In this document: positions 55,125 through 64,000 of the stretch, piece by piece
Numbering within the stretch: position 1 is the stretch's first letter
Layout of the letters: each line of letters opens with the position of its first letter
Assembly (NCBI GenBank): GCA_030248065.1
Contig: JASAMV010003444.1
Span: forward strand, 1 to 64,000
Direction: 5' to 3'
Source: Rhynchonema sp. JSB1_4
Taxonomy: Eukaryota; Nematoda; Chromadorea; Monhysterida; Xyalidae
DNA length: 64,000 nt
Notes under the pieces: model-generated
What the model was told of the DNA's origin: nothing
The model's input: the letters and a program-made list of their open reading frames with translations, nothing else
The model's database searches: none
Translations under genes and position numbers: made by a program

Positions 55125-56273
55125 TGGGCTGATTTGTCGAGCAGCACGTTGACGATTTGTGTTGACAACATGAATGTGAGCCATTATTTTCTCGTTGTTT
55201 TGTCTTGACCACCATCAGTACCCACGTACTGTATACATACATATATCCAGTCCTATGCCGGTGTCTATTTTGTTCGTTTTTGTTTAATATTCAATTCGTA
55301 TTTTTCTATGATCATGCACGTTTCGCATTGTTTCTCTCTTTCGTTTGCTTATTTCATATCGTGTCTTTGCCATTGTTTTGTTTGTTACAAATACGCCGTT
55401 GATAATCTGGGTACCTGTACACATGAAAATAAAATGCTTTGTCGGGTCAACAAAAGTGCGAGATATTGGCGCGAAGTCCATTAAAAATCTATTTAAAAAT
55501 CCCTGCGCATCACCAAAACATGATCATCTAAATGCAAACTACACCAACACGAGCCCGATTTCGAAGGTGGTGTGTGTTCAAAACGAATAGAAAGAGAAAA
55601 TCATCACCCTCCACTTTGTATTCTTCAACGTGTAACATTTCCCAAATCAGCAGCCACGTCAGAATATTTCACGATACTGCTAGCTGCGAAATCGAGCTCA
55701 TGTTGGTGTAGTTTGCCCATGGCACACATTGCATGAACATACCAAACCAAAAACAAAGGCCATGCAGGTAAGATTATATAATACCTACGTACCTAACTGA
55801 CGTGCGCATCGCTATAACACTACCAGATTTGTGCCTGAATAAAGTTACAGCCGGTATGCTCAAACAAGTTCACTTCGAGTTCCAAAATCCTCACGCAGAT
55901 GCATAAGAACCGAAACGTGAGAGTACCGATTAGTGCACTGGATTTGGGTATCACCCCGACAACAAAGCGAGTGACGTTGCTAACAAACAAGCCTTGGTCA
56001 TGGTCTATGACATATCAATAAAGCTTCGCGTGCCTGCTTGCATACTGTTTGGATTGTCATTGGATGTTGGAAAAGTGCAAGGCCAGAGGGTCTTTCTCCT
56101 GGCTTATTGGATTGGTTTGATACATAGCTCCAGATTCAGCACTTTGTTGTCCACCAAAACAATTACATTACTCACACCACACCACCTTATAATACTTTAA
56201 TTCTGTGCTGAGATAATATTGTTACGATCATTTATTGTGTCGAAACCTAACACAAGTCGCGATCTCGAACGAT
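54908..56273. other. Intergenic spacer before WDR86
   Basis: Apart from the possible minus-strand small gene at the left end, no coding segment is seen. The spacer includes the family D foldback copy at 55534-55717. The WDR86 promoter and 5' UTR must lie at its right end. Confidence 0.5.
55534..55717. repeat. Foldback element family D, inverted copy
   Basis: The ends GCAAACTACACCAACACGAG and TCATGTTGGTGTAGTTTGCC are inverted repeats. The interior is the reverse orientation of 15160-15333 (AACGTGTAACATTTCCCAAA here against TTTGGGAAACGTTACACGTT there). Confidence 0.7.
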
Positions 56274-59200
56274 ATGGGCAACGGTGCGTCACGTAACAAC
56301 GGGGAAAAGCGGACGTCGCCGTTTTTGGTCGATTTTCAGGTCAGCCGGATATGGAATAACCAAAATAATGCGGTTCTGGTCATAACACTGTTTGACTGAA
56401 GAACTTTAGAACGCGTTTACAACAATTACGTGTACAGCAAGACGTTCCAAATTTCGGCCATGTGCATTCATCTGGTCGACCCACATCGTCAACACACGCA
56501 ACGCAATTTCATGCATGTGTAGATTCGCTCGCGCTGATATTTCCGGCCGCTATGGCCTGTGTCTGCTTTGGTCGACCACCAGCGTTGACGACAGAACAAT
56601 TAGCCGCCAATATTGCAGACGGATCACGCGGGCAGCGTCAACTGCATGGCCGTCAACCCGGATTGTACGATTCTGGCCACCGGCTCCGATGACTGCACCA
56701 TTCGTCTCTGGCACATCGGTCCCAATGTCGGTGCAAACGCGCTGTCGTTCCTGTCAGGTGGGATATGTGCCAGTCTGGGGAAGAATTTTTTTGCAATGTT
56801 GTTCCCTCTGCATATAAGCATAGCGCGTGCGTTAGCATATGATTATATATGTGAGCCGGGTAAATAACACCGTGAGTTTGTGTCGCTGACGAATATGTTG
56901 CAGCTTATCCGTTTAGTCAACTTGGTCCTATACTTAGGGCGCGTGCTATACCATAATGCGGGAACAAACAAAAATGCTTCTTGTCCTTGCTAATTCAGGT
57001 CACACAAAGTACATCACATGCCTCGCAGTGAGCGAGAATCATGTGATTAGTGGCAGTGCCGATCATACGATCAAGAAATACAACATGAGCACCGGTCGGT
57101 CTCTGATTTTTTTCAAGTTTGGTGTTGTAATTAATCAAACAATGCCTAATGTATAAACATAGGGCTAATGGTTTTGTCGTCAAATCATCTCGTCAAAGAA
57201 AGTCGTCGAGCACATGAGCCCCAAATGAACGGGAAAACTAATACATGTGTTCGACAAATTTATTTGGCGAGATGATTTGACCACATTACTTACTATAAGC
57301 CTAAACATAGCGCGTGCGTGCACATTTTGACAGTACCTGAGAAAAGCACGCAGGTGATTAAAGGGCTCGGGACACAACCGTAGGAAGGGCAACAAGGCAT
57401 AGTGCCATATACCGTTGGAAAGCACTCTGACAGCATATGTCACACACAGATTTTAAGCTCTTTGGAGATTCGCTATCTCTTGGTGGAGGGACTTTTCGTT
57501 CCAGAAAAAAGTGAATTTTTCCACAACTTGGAACGACCGGTACAGAAACCCCAAATAAGCTGAAGGTCAAGTAACACGTGGACAGGATCACAACAGCTTC
57601 TGGATAACTTATCATCACAACCTCAGTCACTCAAAGCATTGCTTCACTCGGTGAGGGTGCAAAACGTTACAAAAATCGGCCATATTTTTCGAGGACACAA
57701 GTTTGTCCCTAAATTTTGAGGCCGTGCCTTGTGTTGCAGAAATGAAAATGTAACAGAAAAATAGAGCGTTGTCGAAAGTACCCGAAAATAAGGTTTTTAA
57801 ATTAGGAAACACTTAGGTAGCGGCGTGACAGGCCGAAAAAGACCCAAAAATTGCCCCTAAACTGCATAGTTGCATTCATTGACGGAAATGTGAAGTAAAT
57901 AAGCCACGTATTGCATTGCATTGGAAACGGGAAAGTCAGATAAACGCACAGACCAACAATCTAGACAAGTTTCAAAACTTCAAGCTCTATGGACCTGCTG
58001 TTGCAGCCATGCCAACCTGAATACAATATTCGGCTATAAGTCGCTACTGTTAAGGACTATTGTAAATTTGATAGCACAAGACGATGTAGCTTTGAAGTAG
58101 CTATCGAACGATATATAACATGACCATACTATCTCTTATTATGAAAAAGAAACGGTCAAAATACCGAAATCGCGTACGGTGAGGTGACGGTTCATTCCGG
58201 AATCGTCAAAAAAGCTTTTTTTTGATCTGTGCTCTAAAGCGTTAGAATTTTTTGGTGCTTGTCATATATCGTTCGAAAGCTACTCCCGAGATACATTGTT
58301 TGGTGCTATCACATTTGCAATAGCTGTTAGCAATAAGCACTTATCGATGAATATCATACTCAGATTAGTATGGCTGCCCCGAGAAATTTATGGACCTTGG
58401 GGTCTTCGGACCTTGATAGGTTGTCAAACCATACGTTTTTCTCGATTTTTTGTTTTGAATACGATACAATCTGTGCCCTTAATGTGTCACAATTCTGGCG
58501 ATGAATGCAACCATCTAGTTTAGTGGCAATTTAATGAATTTTTAGGCTTGTCACGGAGCTAGCCATGAGTTTCAATATTTAAAAACCTTATTTTCTGGTA
58601 CTTTCGACAATGCTCTATTTTTCTAAAGCATTTTCATTTCTGCAACGCAAAGCGCGGCCTCAAAATTTAGGGACAAACTTGTGTTCTCGAAAAATGTGGC
58701 GGATTTTTGGAACGTTTCGCACCCTCACCGAATGAAGCAATGCTTTGAGCGACTAAAATTGTGATGATAAGTTTTCCAGAAGCCGTTGTGATCCTATTCA
58801 CGTGTTACTTGACCTCCAGCTCATTTAGGGTGTCTGCACCGGTCGTTCCAAGTTGTGGAAAAATTGACTTTTTTCTGGAACGAAAAGTCCCTCCACCAGG
58901 AGATAGCGGATACCCAAGGAGCTTAAAATTTGTGCGTTACATAGGCTGTCAGAGTGCTTTCCAATGGTGTATAACAATATCCCCTGCTACCATTCCTGCG
59001 GTTATGTCCCGAGCCCTTTAATCGATTTCGGGTGGCTGAGGTTTTTATGCGCGGCTTCTCGGCCTCGATAGTGAGCTAACATGTAAACCTACTTGTATGT
59101 TTATAGCCTGTGCTATGCTACAACACATGAAATGGATATGATAAATAACATCATGGTACAGGTCAATGCGAATTCACATACGAAGGCCATTCGGGAATGA

Positions 59201-62200
59201 TTAATCGATTGATTTGCACTGGTGATCTGATACTGAGCAGTTCGTATGATTGCACTGCCAGATGCTGGTGAGCAACAGACGATGATTTTCTCTTCGATTG
59301 CATTTAGTGCAGGACTTGGTGATTGGATCGGCTGCGATAGTCACGTGACTTCTTTGCATCAGAGCATTCGAAGATTTGTACATTGATACCACCGATTTTG
59401 ACCAAACACATACTCTATTTGTTCCCAGCGATCAACTTTTACGCTGGTCAAAATAAGACAGTGCCATTTTTTCTTAATAGGCACCTAACCAGCAGCGGAT
59501 CGTAATCAACGAGTTTGATACCGGTTCGAAGCATCACCACAAGACTTTCATTTTCTTTTCGATTGTATTCAGTGCGTCTTGTGATTGATTGACCTTAATC
59601 GAACACAAACACGACCATGGCCATGCGACAGGTGGTCCAAAAAAACAATACAATAAAGTGGAACATCACCTTCTCGTCACAACAGGTTGATGGATGTGGG
59701 TCCAACCGAACTGAGCAACCCGGCCCAGGCCTGTCTTCGTCTATTCCGTGGTCACATCAGAGGGGTGTACCCGATCGCGTTCGTGCCAGCTGAAAATGAG
59801 GATTTGCTCGGCATTGCCGAGGAGGTGGAGGTATGGGACACTTGATGTTTGTTACAATTTTCCTTTTCTTACAGTTGCTGCTATTGTGGATGTTAACATT
59901 TTGGGTCCAGAAGCTGCTATCCGCCTCCCAATTGCATAAGTGTAACAAGTGAGTATGTTCCACACACTATGCCACCGAAAATAACGCTGTCCCGATCGCA
60001 GAGAACGATGAAAAAGGGTTGACTGTGGACTTGTCGCTGTCAGGTCCAGAAGCTGCTTCACAAAAACCATCGTCAACCATTCATGAAACGCAAAAATTGC
60101 AACTGCCTACCTCATTAACGGTGTTACACTACGCGCTATATTTATACAGACGAAGCAGTATCAAAAATCTAGAATTTTTCATAACAATTTCCAGATCGCT
60201 GAAGATCTTCTGATCACTGGAAGTACAGATACGACGGCCAGGTGTTGGTCAATGGAGACCGGCAAATGTGTGCAGGTTCGTTCGATCATGTTTTCTCACT
60301 TTTTTTGGGTCCGAGACAGTTTGCAGATGATGTTTCAAACGGAGAACGCAAACGCAAACGGAGTATACAGTGTATATTCTTTATGGTGAGCCTCCGACAG
60401 ATAACCTCAATTTTTGGATGATGTTTTGGTCTCCAATCTCTTGCGAACGTCCTTGTAGTGAACACCCATCCCTCGACAATTAAAAAAGCAGGTCCAGTTG
60501 CATTATTATAACGATATTACGAGATTTACTAAAGGAATGAGTGTGAACCAACAACTAAGGCAAGGCATAGGACCGAACGGGACTGATCACCAAGTTTGAT
60601 ACATAGAATACAACCATATCATTCTCACCAAAGCGTTTCCCTGAATTATCAAGGAAAATCCCCTTCGCATCTAGGTGATGTCGGGTCACGTCGGCCCCGT
60701 GCAGGCGTTGGCGTTGACCGAGAATGGTCGTACGCTGTTCACTGGTTCGGCCGACAACACAATCCGAATGTGGAAAACGTGCACCGGCGAGTGTCTGAAG
60801 GTGATGAAAGGGCACAAGGATGGAATCACGAACATGCTGGTTGGTGTATGGGGAGGAGTTGGTCTTCAATTGAGCTTCGCAGAGTAACTCACATGTTCTA
60901 AAAGAACAGTTCCAACGTAAGTCGCTTATTTGGGTGATTGAGGCGAAATGAGTATGGAGAATGGATTTCGTTAGCATCGGACCCAGGGGTAATTCGTTTC
61001 GAGGAATCCAAATCCAGGCTCCCCATGACAGGAAATTTTGGATGGATCTTTTAGCGCATATAACTCTATAGCGTTGTAACTTGAATAATGACGACCGAGG
61101 TCCTGAATCAACCCTTGCTGAACAAAACAAAATCTTTTTGCATTCTTTTTACAAGTCCTGAATCGTGATGGCATCAGCGCAGGGTCACAATGTGGGTACA
61201 ATTGTTCAGTAGGCCTCCACTGTCACGCGCCGGAAATAATAGGACCGAGGAGGGCCTAACAGTTTTATCGTCGTTCTGGAGTTGAACCTAACAGTTTATT
61301 TACATACACAGATCACCATGAACTTATTATTTGTCCCAATCGCACAGGTCCATCAAAAGTACATGTACTCGGGCAGTTCCGATCGTACGGCACGCTCGTG
61401 GATTGCAGAGTTCGGTGACCACTCGCGTACATTCAAAGGACACAAACATTCGGTCACGTGTATGACGCAGTACGATGGCGTCTGTGAGTGCCGAGTTTGT
61501 GCTTCTTCGATTTGGGTATAAGCTCTTTACACTGGTCAAACTTGTAGGCATTGACAACTTTTCACACATCCGCGGATCAAGGTGGAGTTTGTTAATATTT
61601 GCCAAGACTCTTTTTTTAGGCAACACTAAGTTTGGCACTTGTCTTTGACCTGCGTAAACGTTGTTCTCCACGTAGGTATGTATATATGTAATGCAAAACT
61701 GGTCAAAACTATCAGGCAACCGCATCACAAAAAATCAAAACGTGACTACGTAATTTCATCTTCATTCGCGAACGCAGCAAAGCTGATATGACGTGTCCAA
61801 ATACAGAACTACTGTATGATAGTCGCAACGCCACCAGGATGTCGACCTTCACACTGGTCAAACCCTATTTTTTCGTCCACATTGTAGTGTATACGGGCTG
61901 CGGCGACGGAATCGTGCGTGGCTTCGAGGCGAAGACGGGCATTCTGTTGCGTGTATTCCGCGGACACACGGCCACCATCAATTGTGTCAAGGTGAGATTG
62001 GCAAAATGCCAGATTTTTATCTGATTGAATAGCAGTGGCTTTTGACGATGAATTTGAACTGAGGTAAAGCGGTAGAGGTTGTCATTTTTTGCTTGATTCC
62101 ACCTTAGCGATGCACTCCGTTGTTTAACCAACTTAAAAACTGTTCTCATGCACGACTTCCACGCTGGTCAAAAAAGTACTCGAACTTGTGAACGAAGTAA

Positions 62201-62652
62201 GAAACTAGGTTTGAGAATCTTCATCCCAGTCCGCCGAATGTTGATGAATGTAAGGTATGTGCATGAGGCATGTGATGATGTAATGTAAGGTATGCGTATA
62301 TGAATGATCAGCATATGTATGTGCAAGCTTTTACGCTGGTCACTTTGCAGTGTTGCAACGAACGGCTGTACAGCGGCGCGTATGATGGGGTGGTGAGGGT
62401 GTGGACATTGGATGAAATCAAAGAAAGTGATGATCCGTATCGATTCCCACGGTCTGTTTGTTTTAATGATCCGAATCGAATTATATTATAGTTTTCATGG
62501 ATAATTTTGAAAAAAATATTATATTCTCTTTCACATTCAGGCAAGACAACAAGAACGACACCAACCTTGTGCACCCGGAGGACCAGATGGCAGCGCGCGA
62601 CGAGAATGCGTTCTATGGGGATAAGGATGACATTAATGTCGGTGATATTTAG
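56274..62652 (+). CDS. WDR86: WDR86 homolog, WD40 propeller protein
   Basis: Exons: 56274-56339, 56619-56757, 56999-57094, 59162-59267, 59686-59830, 60195-60275, 60675-60839, 61348-61483, 61888-61991, 62351-62451, 62541-62652. Phases close to 416 residues (human about 376). WD units end in RLWHIG, KKYNMSTG, ARCW, ARCWSMETG, RMWKTCTG, ARSWIAEFG, RGFEAKTG and VRVWTLDE, enough for a seven- or eight-bladed propeller. The match to WDR86 is specific over RVFRGHTATINCVK and the following strand. The start MGNGASRNNG is a strong N-myristoylation pattern (Gly2, Ser6), also plausible in vertebrate WDR86, suggesting membrane association. The acidic tail after residue 380 (DNKNDTNLVHPEDQ) is extra. Intron 3 (57095-59161) holds the second 1.66-kb TTAA element. 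The cellular role of WDR86 is not well established. Confidence 0.92.
56500..56618 (+). other. Intronic fragment encoding ALTTEQLA-like peptide
   Basis: Inside WDR86 intron 1 one frame reads SLALIFPAAMACVCFG then RPPALTTEQLAANI, echoing the hydrophobic segment plus ALTTEQLAQII of the minus-strand candidate at 54852-55124. The DNA agrees over about 23 bases with two mismatches. The frame differs from that of the downstream WD exon. It may be a duplicated fragment or an alternative first exon. Confidence 0.3.
57181..57282. repeat. Hairpin in WDR86 intron 3
   Basis: TCAAATCATCTCGTCAAAGA near the left end is inverted as CGAGATGATTTGA at the right end, within 102 bases. It sits between family B-like words (ATAGCGCGTGCGTGCAC at 57308) and the large TTAA element. 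Confidence 0.55.
57362..59017. mobile_element. 1.66-kb snapback transposon with TTAA duplications (copy 2)
   Basis: Flanked by TTAA at 57358-57361 and 59018-59021. It has the same AGGGCTCGGGACA ends, length and order of internal words as copy 1 (26809-28466), with many scattered substitutions. The whole element is again one imperfect palindrome. It lies in WDR86 intron 3 and contains no transposase frame. The two copies being equal in length and both complete argues that the palindrome is the element itself, not a tail-to-tail pair. Confidence 0.88.
59310..59522. repeat. MITE family A copy in WDR86 intron
   Basis: The left end ACTTGGTGATTGGATCGG and the right end CGTAATCAACGAGTTTGATACC are inverted. 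TAGTCACGTGACTTC and CAACTTTTACGCTGGTCAAA lie in the interior in the family order. It occupies about half of the intron 59268-59685. Confidence 0.62.
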
Positions 62653-64000
62653 GGCACTTGCTTGGTTGATGTAGTTCGGTTTTTGTTTGAAAATTTTACC
62701 GCATCTGACCATCCGTGCAGAACTCAAACAACAGTTGGTGGCGTTAGACTTTCCACTAAATGTGAAACTGATTGACCAGCCCGGTCTCGAAATCTTTACT
62801 GAACATGTACCTTGTTTGACCATCGTAAAAGTTGTTCCCGCTAATAAACGGACCTGGGCATCAGCTAATCACGAAATGTGAGACCGGACCGTTCACGAAG
62901 TTTCATGGCGGCTTATTAAAATGAGCAGTGAATAATTACAACAACACCATTTTTTGTGACAACACATACTGCTATTGCCTTTTTCGCACCTGATTGTGGC
63001 TTATTGATGTATTGTATATCAGTCACAAAATAATTTTATAATCTTGCGTCGGAAGATTTTACTGCGGTTGATTGAACCACAATATTTGTATCCAGTTCAA
63101 GTTCTATGTTCTTGCTTATCCTTATCACACTTTCATGTTTTTTTAATTTTTGTTCATTTTTTGCTCGCAAGGCATGCATATTTTAAGTCGCACGGAGTTC
63201 TAAATTTGGATGTAATTGTTTTTATTTCAAGGTTCATGTCGGTTGTCGGACAAGCTCAGCATTAGATCTAAACTCAGTTTTACAGGTATGGGTGATATTT
63301 TCGAAACGGTGTACAGGTCAGTTGGGTCTGGGTGTAAAGGTCGGTGGAAAGCTCGGTCGACAGCTCAGTGTGATAGACATCGGTGTAAACTTGAAATATT
63401 CCACGCCACGTTAATAACAGGCAATGTTTCACGTTTACACCGAGCAACGCCGACCGAGCTTTCGACCGAACTTTACGCCGACCTTTACGCCCAACTGACC
63501 TTTACACCGTTTCGAAAATTCCACCCTATATATAGGCAGTGTGTTGTCAAAAGTATACTTGCTCATCATGTACAATACAAAAGTTTGGCTTATATTCACG
63601 TGGTCAACACCAGTCCTCAAGTGAATGTAGTCTGATGCAAGTACGTATATACCTACATACCTATGTACTATGTATATGGGCCTACGTTCGCGCTCGCTTT
63701 TAGTGCTGCTTTGACCTGCCGCCAAGCGCTTTGACGATACTTGCGTTGATGACTACACAATTAGCCTATAATCTGTTCCAAACTAAATTCGATTTGCTTA
63801 ATTTTTCAGTGAGAAAAACGAACAGACAGACAAGACAAACAGTAAGGAACTGCGAGCTATGTGATTGTACGTCGACCAGGAAGGAAGGAAACAAGGATAT
63901 GACCTCACATCTTGACATTTTTCTGTTACTATCGTACACCCACGCAGACGCGGTATGAAGCAAGTGCCAGAATGTCGCAGGTGACCCAATCACAAAGTAA
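62653..64000. other. Downstream spacer after WDR86
   Basis: No further WD unit or other conserved coding segment is seen. It contains the family E foldback copy and a GACCATCGTAAAAG motif variant (62818-62831). A later 3' UTR or downstream exon cannot be excluded because the window ends here. Confidence 0.5.
63290..63526. repeat. Foldback element family E, second copy
   Basis: It shares GATATTTTCGAAACGGTGTA-type ends, GGTCGGTGGAAAGC, TTAATAACAGGCAATGTTTC and the closing AACTGACCTTTACACCG with 29655-29841. This copy is about 50 bases longer. Confidence 0.65.

Noticed and set aside
1..64000. CRISPR arrays, operons with ribosome binding sites, or a phage or plasmid module
   Set aside because: The genes are intron-rich and animal-like. 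Repeats are inverted and dispersed, not regularly spaced direct repeats, and no bacterial gene was seen.

Overview
This is a window of animal nuclear DNA. Genes are broken into many short exons by GT-AG introns of roughly 60 to 1,000 bases. I could reconstruct seven conserved or multi-exon genes by joining exons whose reading phases match exactly. The protein families (SEC63, DDX27, WDR86, an SLC22A18-like transporter pair, a Gal3ST-like sulfotransferase, a 21-finger C2H2 protein) fit an invertebrate metazoan. I cannot name the phylum from sequence alone.

Layout. 1-5793 is gene-free and packed with hairpin and C-rich repeats. 5794-15072 (+) is SEC63, a J-domain subunit of the ER translocon, with one exon unreadable in this sequence. 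16638-20410 (+) is a coiled-coil plus fibronectin-III-like protein, possibly related to ATF7IP/windei. 21629-41272 (+) is the nucleolar DEAD-box helicase DDX27. One of its introns (24376-37452, 13.1 kb) holds three genes on the opposite strand: two tandem 12-TM MFS transporters and a Golgi-type sulfotransferase. 43179-54907 (+) is a 28-exon protein of about 1,454 residues with about 21 C2H2 zinc fingers. 56274-62652 (+) is WDR86 with a predicted N-myristoylation start. A small secreted-protein candidate lies on the minus strand at 54852-55124.

Mobile DNA is the second theme. Two copies of a 1.66-kb element that is one giant inverted repeat, each flanked by TTAA, sit in introns of a transporter gene and of WDR86. 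A 518-bp hAT-like element with a perfect 8-bp target duplication interrupts the last coding exon of the sulfotransferase. At least five families of short foldback elements recur in different introns. Two of these are present in most of the multi-exon genes and often fill much of an intron.

The genes do not form an operon or pathway. Their association is positional (nesting and tandem duplication). Exon coordinates come from reading splice sites and conserved protein segments by eye. They are internally phase-consistent but have not been checked against transcripts.
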